Part shown: positions 36,202 through 45,032 of the stretch, one piece after another | How positions within the stretch are numbered: the stretch's first letter is position 1 | How the letters are laid out: each line of letters opens with the position of its first letter | Notes under the pieces: generated by a model | What the model saw: the letters and a program-made list of their open reading frames with translations, nothing else | What the model was told of the DNA's origin: nothing | Databases searched by the model: none | Translations under genes and position numbers: made by a program | Assembly (NCBI GenBank): GCA_031276035.1 | Contig: JAISNV010000034.1 | Span: forward strand, 157,237-221,236 | Direction: 5' to 3' | Origin: Bacteroidales bacterium | GTDB lineage: Bacteria > Bacteroidota > Bacteroidia > Bacteroidales > BM520 | Length of the DNA: 64,000 nt

Positions 36202-37731
36202 ATGAAAATAAATATTATTGAATATTTTATAGAAACTGTTTTAAATAACAAAAATAAAACAGCGGTTATTGACGGAGAAAGAAGTATTACTTTTGAAGAA
36301 CTTGATAAATATTCCAGAAAATTAGCGGCATTAATAATTCAAAAGAAAGATATTAAGAATTTACCTGTTGCAGTATATTTACCGAAAAGTATTGAATCGG
36401 TATGTGCTAACATGGCAATTACATATAGCGGCAACATTTATATGAATTTAGATATTAAAACTCCGGCAGAGAGAATAAAAAATATTCTGGAATTAATATC
36501 ACCGGCTATTTTAATAACTAATTCAAATCTGATAAAAAACATTGAGTTAATAATTCCGCAAAATGTAATAGTCATTAATATTGATGAAGATATTCAAGAT
36601 GGTGGAACTTACGAACAAGAATATTTGATTAAACGTATTTCAAATCTTATTGATACCGATCCGTATTGTATAATAAATACATCGGGTTCAACCGGAACAC
36701 CTAAGGGAGTTGCTTTGAACCATAAAAGTTTCTTCGACTTCATTGAGTGGTCGGTTGATACTTTGCATATCGGGAATGAAGAAGTAATCGGTTCTTTATC
36801 GCCGCTTGTTTTTGACATCTATAGTCATGAATTATGTATGATGATGGCAAAATCAAGCACAATAGTAATAATCCCCGATTCTTTATCGGCTTTTCCTGCT
36901 GCCATATTGAATTTAATGCAAAAGCATAATGGTACCTATATCTTTTGGGTACCAACAATAATGGTAAATATTGCTAATATGGATTTATTGTCAAAAGTAA
37001 GTTTACCTTCCTTAAAAAAGATTTGGTTTGCAGGTGAAGTTTTTCCGACAAAACAGTTTAATTATTGGAGAAAAAGCTTGCCTGATTGTATGTTTGTTAA
37101 TCTATACGGACCTATAGAAATTACGCTTGATTGCACGTACTATATTGTTGAAAGAGAAATCTCTGATGATGAACCTATTCCAATCGGATATCCTTGTAGA
37201 AATACAGATATAATTATCTTAAACGAGAAAAATAAAAAGGTATCGGACGGGGAAGAAGGAGAATTATGTGTGCGTGGCACATCCTTAGCTCTAGGATATT
37301 ATAACAATTGGGAAAAAACAAATGCGGCCTTTGTGCAAAATCCATTAAACAGTGCTTATCCCGAAATTATTTATAGAACAGGAGATATTGTTTTTACTAA
37401 TAATTTGGGTGAAATTGTTTTTAAAGGCAGAAAAGACAGTTTAATAAAACATTTAGGTTATAGGATAGAACTTGGAGAAATAGAACACGTTGTAGTCAAT
37501 CAATTGAAACTAGTAAAGAACTGTTGCGTTGTTTATAATTATAAGAAAAAAGAGATAACATTAATTTATGAAACTCCTGAACCTATGGATGTTTCCGACA
37601 TGCGTAAAAAGCTTTCTGCAGTCTTTGCAAAATATATGATTCCTACGGGTTTTATTCACATGTTGGAATTACCGCGAAATACAAATGGGAAAATAGACAG
37701 GTTACTTTTATCAAAAAACATAAATGAATAA
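36202..37731 (+). CDS. adenylation-domain enzyme (NRPS A domain/DltA-like)
   Basis: 509 residues, a free-standing AMP-forming domain. Core motifs: NTSGSTGTPKGVALNH from residue 158 (A3), NLYGPIEITLDCTYY (A5), YRTGDI (A7), FKGRKDSLIKHLGYRIELGEIE (A8) and NTNGKID with catalytic Lys497 (A10). It would activate an amino or other carboxylic acid and load it on a carrier protein. The two ACPs encoded just downstream (38551, 39870) are the obvious acceptors. The substrate cannot be read safely. It opens the acyl module that ends at 42896 and overlaps the GNAT gene by 8 bases. Confidence 0.88.
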   Translation: MKINIIEYFIETVLNNKNKTAVIDGERSITFEELDKYSRKLAALIIQKKDIKNLPVAVYLPKSIESVCANMAITYSGNIYMNLDIKTPAERIKNILELISPAILITNSNLIKNIELIIPQNVIVINIDEDIQDGGTYEQEYLIKRISNLIDTDPYCIINTSGSTGTPKGVALNHKSFFDFIEWSVDTLHIGNEEVIGSLSPLVFDIYSHELCMMMAKSSTIVIIPDSLSAFPAAILNLMQKHNGTYIFWVPTIMVNIANMDLLSKVSLPSLKKIWFAGEVFPTKQFNYWRKSLPDCMFVNLYGPIEITLDCTYYIVEREISDDEPIPIGYPCRNTDIIILNEKNKKVSDGEEGELCVRGTSLALGYYNNWEKTNAAFVQNPLNSAYPEIIYRTGDIVFTNNLGEIVFKGRKDSLIKHLGYRIELGEIEHVVVNQLKLVKNCCVVYNYKKKEITLIYETPEPMDVSDMRKKLSAVFAKYMIPTGFIHMLELPRNTNGKIDRLLLSKNINE

Positions 37732-38542
37732 AGTAAATTCATATCAAGAAATAGTCAGCAAAATAAGCGAGATAAGAAATTATAAGAAAAAGTATATTAC
37801 AAACTTTTACTTAGATGAAGCCCGCTGTAATTTTCTGTTTGAAGAAAATTGTTTATTCTCCGCATTAATTGGAGAAACTTATTTTATATTTCAAATTGAT
37901 GATAACTTTTATCATTTATATTATTGTTCATCTGATAATGAAAGTTTAAAATCTGATATTAAAAGTTTTATCGACCAATACCATGAAAACAAAATTATTA
38001 TGGTAGATATTATTGGGAACGAAGAGCAAATAGTGCCTGTAAAGACTAATTTTATGGAATCCGGTTTTACCTCATATCAATTATTGAATAGAATGAGTAA
38101 AGTAACAATACCTGATGATATTGTAGAGTTGGAGGACAAAAATATTATTAGTGCAACAAATAAAGATATTGTTGTTGTGAAAAATTATCTTGATGAATTC
38201 TTTGATAAATATTCGGAACAAATTCCCACATTAAAAGAGTTGCAAATATGGACAAAAGAAGATTCTATTTTAGTCTATAAAAAAAATAATGTAATTTTGG
38301 GCTTTATAATATTTGAGATAAAAGGCGTTACTTCGTACCTGCGTTATTGGTTTGTTCATCCCGAATATAGAGAAAATAAAATTGGTGCTAAACTTCTGAA
38401 AGAATATTTTCTCAAAAGCAAAAACACCAAAAGACAACTATTTTGGGTAATAACTTCAAACGAGAATGCTATAAAAAGATATGTTCATTACGGTTTCTTA
38501 CCGGAAAAAATATATGATGAAATACTAATGTATAAAAAATAA
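37724..38542 (+). CDS. GNAT-fold N-acyltransferase
   Basis: 272 residues. The C-terminal 100 residues are a GNAT domain: ILGFIIFEIKGVTSYLRYWFVHPEYRENKIGAKLL (acetyl-CoA loop) and ITSNENAIKRYVHYGFLPEKI. The N-terminal 140 residues are a divergent second lobe with no recognised family. It may acylate the amino group of the acid loaded by the adenylation enzyme, or the carrier-bound product; this comes from context only. Confidence 0.78.
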   Translation: MNKVNSYQEIVSKISEIRNYKKKYITNFYLDEARCNFLFEENCLFSALIGETYFIFQIDDNFYHLYYCSSDNESLKSDIKSFIDQYHENKIIMVDIIGNEEQIVPVKTNFMESGFTSYQLLNRMSKVTIPDDIVELEDKNIISATNKDIVVVKNYLDEFFDKYSEQIPTLKELQIWTKEDSILVYKKNNVILGFIIFEIKGVTSYLRYWFVHPEYRENKIGAKLLKEYFLKSKNTKRQLFWVITSNENAIKRYVHYGFLPEKIYDEILMYKK

Positions 38543-38550
38543 TAAATACT

Positions 38551-38781
38551 ATGAATAAGAGGATTATCGAGATACTTTCGGAATTACGTCCTGAATTTGA
38601 TTTTTCCGAAAATGTTAACTTTATTGAAGAAGGAATGTTGGATTCCTTCGACGTTATTAATTTAGTTACAAGCTTGGATCAAGAATATAATATTTCTATA
38701 GACGGAATGGATATATTGCCTGAAAATTTTTCTTCAGTAGAAAGTATCATTAAATTGTTAAGAAAAAACGGAGTAAAATAA
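38551..38781 (+). CDS. acyl carrier protein 1
   Basis: 76 residues, acidic and helical. Ser32 in GMLDSFDVINLV is the phosphopantetheine attachment site; helix III region YNISIDGMDILPENFSSVESI follows. It lies between the GNAT and KASIII genes and is distinct from the second carrier protein at 39870, which suggests a division of labour. Confidence 0.88.
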   Translation: MNKRIIEILSELRPEFDFSENVNFIEEGMLDSFDVINLVTSLDQEYNISIDGMDILPENFSSVESIIKLLRKNGVK

Positions 38782-38793
38782 TGAATTAAGAAA

Positions 38794-39858
38794 ATGAATT
38801 TACTTTTTAAAAACAAAAAGATTTCGGGAATACTTACCGTTCTTCCTTCAAAAGAAGTTTTGTTTGAAGACGAAATCGAAAATTATAACTTTTCTGCTGC
38901 AAAATCTATGAAGCTTAAAATGGCAATGGGTTATAACAAACATAGAATTGTAGATGAAGATACTTCTGTTTCGGATTTATGTGTTTATGGACTGAGACAT
39001 CTGTTGGATCATAACTTATTGAAAAAAGAAGATATTGATGCGCTGATTTTAGTAACACAATCTCCCGATTATTTTATGCCTGCAACAAGTAGTGTTATTC
39101 ATGGCGAATTAGAATTAGGCAGAGATGTTTTCTGTATGGATATTAACCAAGGGTGTGCCGGTTACATTGTAGGGCTTATTCAGTCATTTATGCTTCTGGA
39201 ACAAGAGCAAATAAATAAAGTTGTTCTGTTAAATGCCGATATATTAAGCCGAAAAGTTTCTAAACGCGATAGAAACAGCAATCCGTTAATAGGCGATGCT
39301 GCAACAATTACAATAGTTGAAAAATCCGAAACTCCGAATACTATTTACGGAACAATAAAAATGGATGGATCTTCTTCAGATGCTTTAATGATTCCTGCGG
39401 GAGGATTTAAAATGCCGGCAAATGCAGAAACTTCTGTTATGCATGAAGATGCGGCAGGAAATTTCAGGTCTTTGGAAAATTTAGTTATGAAAGGCGATGA
39501 AGTCTTTAACTTTGTACAAACAGAAGTTCCGCCTATGATTGAGGAATTATTATCCTATGCAAGACAAAATAAAGATGACATAGATTGGTATATGTTTCAT
39601 CAGCCCAATAGGTTTATGTTAAATAAACTGGCAGACAAATTAGGCGTTCCGCATGCTAAAATGCCGTCGAACATTGTAGAAAACTTCGGAAATGCAAGCG
39701 GTGCAACAATACCTACTAATATCAGCTATAACATAGGAAAAGAATTGGAAAATAAACAATTCCGTTTTTGTTTGTCGGGTTTCGGCGTAGGACTTACTTG
39801 GGGAGCGTTACTTATGGATATTGGAAATGTTGATTTCAATGAGATTATTTACTATTAA
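38794..39858 (+). CDS. 3-oxoacyl-ACP synthase III-like enzyme (KASIII/FabH family)
   Basis: 354 residues with the thiolase-fold triad Cys121 (DINQGCAGYIVGL), His269 (WYMFHQPNRFML) and Asn300 (NFGNASGATIPTNI), so condensing or acyl-transfer activity is likely intact. FabH-type enzymes start chains by joining an acyl-CoA or acyl thioester to malonyl-ACP; some relatives in sugar or antibiotic loci only transfer acyl groups. With two ACPs and two SDRs beside it, a short beta-hydroxyacyl product is a reasonable guess. Confidence 0.88.
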   Translation: MNLLFKNKKISGILTVLPSKEVLFEDEIENYNFSAAKSMKLKMAMGYNKHRIVDEDTSVSDLCVYGLRHLLDHNLLKKEDIDALILVTQSPDYFMPATSSVIHGELELGRDVFCMDINQGCAGYIVGLIQSFMLLEQEQINKVVLLNADILSRKVSKRDRNSNPLIGDAATITIVEKSETPNTIYGTIKMDGSSSDALMIPAGGFKMPANAETSVMHEDAAGNFRSLENLVMKGDEVFNFVQTEVPPMIEELLSYARQNKDDIDWYMFHQPNRFMLNKLADKLGVPHAKMPSNIVENFGNASGATIPTNISYNIGKELENKQFRFCLSGFGVGLTWGALLMDIGNVDFNEIIYY

Positions 39859-39869
39859 AATAAATTATT

Positions 39870-40079
39870 ATGGAAAAAATTTATGAAGAACTCGCAGAAT
39901 TGCTTGAAGTTGATAATATCAACGACGATGATGTTTTAAAAGAGTTTGAAGCTTGGGATTCACTAACAATTTTGTCGATAATTGCTTTAGCTTCGGAAAA
40001 CTATAACAAGACTTTGCTTGCAAAAGACATCAATGGAGCAGAGAATGTCGGAAATTTAATAGCTTTAATTACAGCATGA
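39870..40079 (+). CDS. acyl carrier protein 2
   Basis: 69 residues. Ser31 in FEAWDSLTILSII is the predicted phosphopantetheine site. It shares little sequence with carrier protein 1. The stop overlaps the start of the SDR at 40076 (ATGA), which suggests tight coupling with the reductases. Confidence 0.85.
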   Translation: MEKIYEELAELLEVDNINDDDVLKEFEAWDSLTILSIIALASENYNKTLLAKDINGAENVGNLIALITA

Positions 40080-40840
40080 AGATAATAAATCCGTTAGACT
40101 TAACCGGCAGAAAATATCTTATTACAGGAGCAGCTTCGGGAATAGGAAGAGCAAGCAGTGTCTTTTTATCACAATTGGGAGCAGAATTGATTTTAGTTGA
40201 TATTAATGCTCAGGAATTGGAAAAAACCGCTAGTTCATGCCCTTCAAAGGTATTATTAGTTGCATGTGATTTATTGGATATACCAAAACTGAAAGAATCA
40301 ATTATTAACGCAGTCTCGGATTTTGGTAAAATACATGGTTTGGTTCACATAGCAGGAAAATCATATATTTCTCCATTAAAAGCAATAAGCGAAAATGGAG
40401 TATTGGATACATTTAAGTTAAATACCTATGCCGGACTGGAATTAGCTAAATTGTTCATAAATAAGAAAATTTATGCAGGAGAACACGGTTCAATTGTATT
40501 TATTTCTTCTGTTTACGGAATAGTAGGGTCACCGGCAAATGTCGGATATGCGGTTTCAAAGGCAGGAATTATTGGCGCTACTAAGGCTCTGGCAATGGAG
40601 TTGGCGCCTCAAAAAATAAGAGTTAACTGCGTTGCACCGGGTTTTGTTAAAACCAAAATGATGGATTCTAACACGGGATCTTTCGATGATAATTATTTGT
40701 CTGTTTTGGATAATTTACATCCTTTGGGACTCGGTGAACCTGAGGATATTGCCAATGCAATTTCTTTCATGCTATCGGATATGTCAAAATGGATTACAGG
40801 CGCAGTTATGAATGTAGATGGTGGTTTTACTGCCCAATAA
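40076..40840 (+). CDS. short-chain dehydrogenase/reductase, FabG-like (1)
   Basis: 254 residues, classical SDR: TGAASGIGRASSVFL cofactor motif, catalytic SSVYGIVGSPANVGYAVSKAG (Ser, Tyr, Lys) and the C-terminal WITGAVMNVDGGF typical of FabG. It could reduce a 3-oxoacyl-ACP made by the KASIII enzyme. The presence of two SDRs in tandem suggests two reductions or one oxidation and one reduction. The next gene follows without a gap. Confidence 0.88.
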   Translation: MKIINPLDLTGRKYLITGAASGIGRASSVFLSQLGAELILVDINAQELEKTASSCPSKVLLVACDLLDIPKLKESIINAVSDFGKIHGLVHIAGKSYISPLKAISENGVLDTFKLNTYAGLELAKLFINKKIYAGEHGSIVFISSVYGIVGSPANVGYAVSKAGIIGATKALAMELAPQKIRVNCVAPGFVKTKMMDSNTGSFDDNYLSVLDNLHPLGLGEPEDIANAISFMLSDMSKWITGAVMNVDGGFTAQ

Positions 40841-41599
40841 ATGTTTTATATGGATAATAAAGAATATATTTTAGTTACAGGTGCTTCTTCCGGAATGGGT
40901 AGGGAGATTGCAATAAAATTATCTGAATACAACAACATTATATTGAATGGAAGGGATTTAGAACGTTTAGAAGAAACAAAAAATCATTGTTCATCGAGTC
41001 ATACCCATTTAATATGGCAGTATGATCTGTTTAATGTTGAAGACGTAGAGCAATCGCTTATTGAATTTTTAAAGGTAAACGATATTAAAGTTAATAAATT
41101 TGTTCATTGTGCAGGATTTATGAGTACATATCCGTTGAAAATGGTTAATTTATCATTAATACAAAAGACTTTCAATGTAAATGTATTCTCAGCTTTATTA
41201 ATTACTAAAGTTCTTTCTAATAAAAAAGTCAATGAAAAATCATTGTCGGCAGTTGTATTAATTTCGAGCAATATTAGCAATTTCGGAGCAAAAGCCTTTA
41301 GTGCATACGGAGCATCAAAAGGAGCATTAGATTCCATGATGCGCTCCTTAGCTGTTGAATTAGCTCCTAATGTAAGGGTAAATTCAGTTCTTCCGGGCGG
41401 AGTAAGAACAACAATGACAGAACACATGTATCAAGATGAGGAACTAATCTCAAGAATGGCTTCATCATATCCGCTTGGCTTAGGAGACGTTACAGATATA
41501 TATGAAGTTGTGAATTTCTTACTGTCGGAAAAAGCTAAATGGATTACAGGACAACAAATTACAGTCGACGGAGGAAGAACGATTAATATTTCAGGTTAA
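40841..41599 (+). CDS. short-chain dehydrogenase/reductase, FabG-like (2)
   Basis: 252 residues: TGASSGMGREIAIKL, catalytic SSNISNFGAKAFSAYGASKGA with YxxxK, and WITGQQITVDGGRT. The first ATG (40841) follows the previous stop directly; a second ATG at 40850 is equally possible. The last base of the stop is the first base of the MBL gene start. The two SDRs share the FabG layout but differ clearly, so they are not a recent duplication. Confidence 0.87.
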   Translation: MFYMDNKEYILVTGASSGMGREIAIKLSEYNNIILNGRDLERLEETKNHCSSSHTHLIWQYDLFNVEDVEQSLIEFLKVNDIKVNKFVHCAGFMSTYPLKMVNLSLIQKTFNVNVFSALLITKVLSNKKVNEKSLSAVVLISSNISNFGAKAFSAYGASKGALDSMMRSLAVELAPNVRVNSVLPGGVRTTMTEHMYQDEELISRMASSYPLGLGDVTDIYEVVNFLLSEKAKWITGQQITVDGGRTINISG

Positions 41600-42228
41600 T
41601 GCAACTCGAAATACTTAAACTTATTAACAGCCCTGTTCCGTCAAATTGTTACATAATTTTTAGTGAGAATACTAAAAATTGTATTATAGTTGATCCCGGT
41701 AGTTTTTCGTCCGACATATTAATGTCCGAATTACTTAATGGGAATTTAACGCCTCAATACATTATTCTTACTCATGAACATTTCGATCATATTTGGGGGT
41801 GTAATGAATTGATAAAAAATTTTAACCCGACAATAATTTGCTCTGCTGCATGTGCCGAAAGAATAATAGACCCTAAAAAGAATCTTTCTTTATTTTATGA
41901 TCAACAAGGATTTTCTGTGTCGGGTAATATTTTATTGATTGAAAACTTGAATTATTCCTTAGAATGGGAAAAGAATAAAATAGATTTCTTTATTTCTGAA
42001 GGTCATACAGATGCCGGTATATGTTTTTATTTTGACAAAAATATTTTTACGGGCGATACACTTATTGAAGGAGAAAAAACAGTAACAAAACTATTTTGCG
42101 GCTCTAAGAAGAATCTGTTAAAAACAATTGATAAAATTAAAGAGTTTCAAAACAATGGATATGAAGTGTTTCCCGGACATGGCAATACTTTTTTTCTTGA
42201 TGGATACGATTTAAACAAAATGTTGTAA
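41599..42228 (+). CDS. MBL-fold metallo-hydrolase
   Basis: 209 residues with the zinc motif LTHEHFDHIWG (HxHxDH), then ISEGHTDAGICFYF, IFTGDTLIEG and VFPGHGNTFF, as in glyoxalase II-type hydrolases. Next to carrier proteins it could act as an editing or product-releasing thioesterase. The link to the acyl module rests on gene overlap and order only. Confidence 0.86.
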   Translation: MQLEILKLINSPVPSNCYIIFSENTKNCIIVDPGSFSSDILMSELLNGNLTPQYIILTHEHFDHIWGCNELIKNFNPTIICSAACAERIIDPKKNLSLFYDQQGFSVSGNILLIENLNYSLEWEKNKIDFFISEGHTDAGICFYFDKNIFTGDTLIEGEKTVTKLFCGSKKNLLKTIDKIKEFQNNGYEVFPGHGNTFFLDGYDLNKML

Positions 42229-42230
42229 TT

Positions 42231-42896
42231 ATGAATAAGTTAAAAGATATAATATTTTTCGGCACCGGAGCTGTTGCCGCAGAGATAACCTCATACTTGG
42301 AATCCAATAATTGGTTAGATGATAATCAGTTTCAAATAAAAGGTTACGTTGCCTCAGATGATAACGGTATAATAAATTGGGAAAAATATCATTATAAATA
42401 TCCTTATTTGGGAAAATTAGAAAGCTACACAATACAATCAAATGATTATTTTATACTTGCTTTAGGAAACTACAAAGTAAAAAGGGAAATAGCTACACAT
42501 ATAAAAAATAATGGAGGTAATTTTGTTTCTTATGTACATCCTTCTGTATGTATAGCAGATTCAGCAACCATTGGAGTAGGAAATATAATATATCCGCAGA
42601 TTATTATCGGACCGAATGTAAAACTCGGAGATTTTAATCTGTTAACTTCACAATCTATTATAAGTCATGATTCATCAATTGGAGATTATAATTTCTTTGC
42701 AACAGCTTTACTGTGCGGATATAATTCGGTAGGAGATGATAACTATTTTGGAATAAGAGCCACTACACTTCCAAGTGTTGAAATCGGCAACAGAAACATT
42801 ATACAAGCAGGAATGATCGTCGACAAAAACATAAACGACGATACAACAATATTTTATAGATACAAAGAGAAGATAATAGCAGTTACAAAAGAATAA
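42231..42896 (+). CDS. PglD/NeuD-like acyltransferase (hexapeptide)
   Basis: 221 residues: N-terminal nucleotide-sugar lobe (DIIFFGTGAVAAEITSYLES), then hexapeptide turns (IGVGNIIYPQIIIGPNVKLG, HDSSIGDYNFFATALLCG). The family acylates 4-amino sugars (PglD) or sialic acids (NeuD). Last intact gene of the locus. A decayed aminotransferase gene starts about 120 bases downstream, and an intact one lies at 55822; a PglD-PglE pair is the likely original arrangement. It could also be the enzyme that moves the ACP-built acyl group to the sugar. Confidence 0.83.
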   Translation: MNKLKDIIFFGTGAVAAEITSYLESNNWLDDNQFQIKGYVASDDNGIINWEKYHYKYPYLGKLESYTIQSNDYFILALGNYKVKREIATHIKNNGGNFVSYVHPSVCIADSATIGVGNIIYPQIIIGPNVKLGDFNLLTSQSIISHDSSIGDYNFFATALLCGYNSVGDDNYFGIRATTLPSVEIGNRNIIQAGMIVDKNINDDTTIFYRYKEKIIAVTKE

Positions 42897-42951
42897 ATAA
42901 TACAAAAAACAAGTAAATACAGGAGAAGATATTAAAAATACAAATAGCCTG

Positions 42952-42976
42952 ATTAATAATTTTGATAATTATTAAT
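42952..42976 (+). terminator. weak hairpin after the polysaccharide locus
   Basis: ATTAATAATT (42952-42961) pairs with AATTATTAAT (42967-42976) across a 5-base loop. The stem is all A/T and no T-run follows directly, so it is only a possible terminator or RNA 3'-end stabiliser. Confidence 0.3.
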
Positions 42977-43018
42977 AAATTCAGCTTTTCAATTAAAGGC
43001 TAGAATAAAAAATACACT

Positions 43019-43170
43019 TTAAGAACAATTGCATTCGTACTTCCCTTACACACATTAGGGCAATGAATGCATAAAGGAAGCATTTGATACCAAAGGGTTG
43101 TCCCGTTAGGAACAAATGTAAATGATTTAGGATATTCTTTTAAAAATGTTTGCGTATTGCATTTACTGTT
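43019..43170 (+). pseudogene. decayed 5' end of a DegT/PglE-type aminotransferase gene
   Basis: The + strand here aligns base for base with the start of the intact aminotransferase at 55822. Shared runs include CTTCCCTTAC versus CTTTCCCTTGC, GGGCAATGAA versus GGGTAATGAA, GCATTTGATACCAA versus GCATTTGATTCCAA, GGGTTGTCCC, and AATGTAAATG. In the best frame it reads VVPLGTNVND against VVPLGPNVNG. The start codon is lost, stops and indels interrupt it, and after AAAAATGTT it jumps to a segment resembling codons ALHL. Everything downstream of about residue 65 is missing. Confidence 0.75.
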
Positions 43171-43912
43171 TCGATAAATCATAATCGAACGGCTAAAGAG
43201 AATAATTATATTTCAGAATACATTACAAAGAAGAATTATGTTTTCGAAAAGTGATTGATTAAGTTTATTGATATTTAAGTATAATACAATAAAGAATCTA
43301 AACGAAGAATATCCATATACATCTCCCTCCCGCAAATTCTTAGCTAACAATCAGACTTATAAAATAATTTAAATTTTTAGTACGAAAACTAAACTTTTGA
43401 TTACCTTTGTACTTTATTTTGTACATTTATTGGAATTATTTTATACTATGTTTAAAGGTATAGTCTTTTAAAGGAAATACGTGGAGAACCGCTTTTGTTT
43501 ATTGATAAACAGATTATAAAGCTTTAAAAAAGCAAAACAGGATAGATAAAGGCTATATTCTAAAAACAAACTATCTCATATTATTTATGCGGAAGGTATA
43601 TTAAAATTCCTGTATATTTTTGTTGTATTAGGAATTTCTAATATTTCATAAATAGGAAGGATCTTAAAATTCATTAATGTTATTCCTTGAAATATGGCGG
43701 AGTAATTATCTTAAATATTAACTTACTGTTATGGTTTATGATTATTTAATGGAGGATATATTCAATTGTAACATATAGCAATGTTTTTTATGTAACAGTA
43801 AAATAATACATTCTTAGAAAATCTGACATTGTTGTTTAGTTGATGAATATAGAACAGCTTTTTTTACACATATTAAAAAAATGAAATAATTCACATAAAA
43901 AATAAAAGGAAA

Positions 43913-44866
43913 ATGAAAAAATTAGTACTATTTAAAAGGTTAATGTTTCTGATTGTTTTATTTCTTGTTGTGGGAGATGTATTTTCACAAGATTGTGATT
44001 TTACTATTACCGCAAATACACAACCAATGTCTTGTCCTGGTAATGGACAAATTATGGTTAATGTAAGTAATATGACAGGAGATTTTAGTGACTTCAGATA
44101 TTCTCTAAGTTCCGCAACAGTAAATATTAACAATTCTACAAGTAATGTTTTTAATGGCTTATCTGCCGGCACTTACAAAGTTGTGGTTAATGCTATTTGT
44201 ACTTCTTCCGGAAATATTATTGTTTCAAAGACGTTACAAGATGTAGTTATTAATTCAACTTATGTTACGCCGGATTTGGGATTGGTACAGGGAGATTTTA
44301 CTTCTTCGCACCAATATGGAACAGTCCCCAGTTTTATGTGTTCTCCTACTGGCCAGATACAATTACGGATACAAAACGGTGTATTTCCTTATTATGTAGA
44401 GATATATAAGGACAATACTTATTTCAGAACCGATAATTTCTCCGAGCGTATGTATAGCGGAACAGCTTCCAATATGTATAATTATAAAGATTATTATACT
44501 ATTGAGAATCTTCCTCCAGGAAATTATACTTTTCACGTTACCGATGGTTGCGATTACTCGCTCCCGTTTGTTACTGGAAGTGTTTCGAGCTTGAGCGATA
44601 CATATCCTTTGAATAGCGCCTATATTTTTCGCGATCCGCCTCAAATATCGGATAATATAGTCAGATTTTCAATATTACAAGGAATTAGTAGCAACAATAG
44701 TTATTATTATTATGGTTATACACAAGCTCAGGGAATTGCAAGCTGGTGGGAATATTGTGTAAGTACAGACGGAGGAAATACGTTTTCCGTATGGAGTGAT
44801 GTGTCTGCCGATGGGATTGTACAACAAACTTTAAATATGCCTAAGTTATTGCGGTTTATATGGTAA
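43913..44866 (+). CDS. giant T9SS adhesin, N-terminal fragment (before frameshift)
   Basis: Signal peptide of about 25 residues (hydrophobic core ending VGDVFSQ), then beta-rich SprB-like modules (MSCPGNGQIMVNVSN, GLSAGTYKVVV, NLPPGNYTFHVTDGCDYS). The frame stops at 44866, but another + frame is open from 44835 and continues the same style of protein (LYGKSIQLKVRDKICQKEYTKNF) straight into the 45033-54053 gene. One +1 shift near TTATTGCGG (44846-44854) joins them. The total length 43913-54053 minus one base is an exact multiple of three. This is one gene broken by a single-base indel, or a sequencing error. Confidence 0.85.
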   Translation: MKKLVLFKRLMFLIVLFLVVGDVFSQDCDFTITANTQPMSCPGNGQIMVNVSNMTGDFSDFRYSLSSATVNINNSTSNVFNGLSAGTYKVVVNAICTSSGNIIVSKTLQDVVINSTYVTPDLGLVQGDFTSSHQYGTVPSFMCSPTGQIQLRIQNGVFPYYVEIYKDNTYFRTDNFSERMYSGTASNMYNYKDYYTIENLPPGNYTFHVTDGCDYSLPFVTGSVSSLSDTYPLNSAYIFRDPPQISDNIVRFSILQGISSNNSYYYYGYTQAQGIASWWEYCVSTDGGNTFSVWSDVSADGIVQQTLNMPKLLRFIW

Positions 44867-45032
44867 ATCGATACAACTAAAGGTCAGAGATAAAATATGT
44901 CAAAAAGAATATACTAAAAATTTTTCTATAAATCAGCCTACTGTTAATTCAGCGTATTCGTATACTACAGACAGTTCGCAAACTACTCCTGCCTCTTATG
45001 ATGCTTGTGGATATACTGCTCAAAAAAGTATA

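Larger units (their letters stand above)
42897..43912 (+). other. intergenic stretch between polysaccharide locus and adhesin
   Basis: About 1 kb without an intact gene. It holds a weak AT-only hairpin (42952-42976), the aminotransferase remnant (43019-43170), a -7-like TACCTTTG (43402-43409) without a clear -33 element, and a short direct repeat TTGTAC (about 43408-43424). The rest is AT-rich and carries no recognisable signal; the last 100 bases form the adhesin leader. Confidence 0.6.

Noticed and set aside
43000..43182. 60-codon - strand open frame in the gap after the polysaccharide locus
   Set aside because: The + strand of the same bases aligns with the aminotransferase gene start, so the - strand frame is a by-product of the decayed gene.
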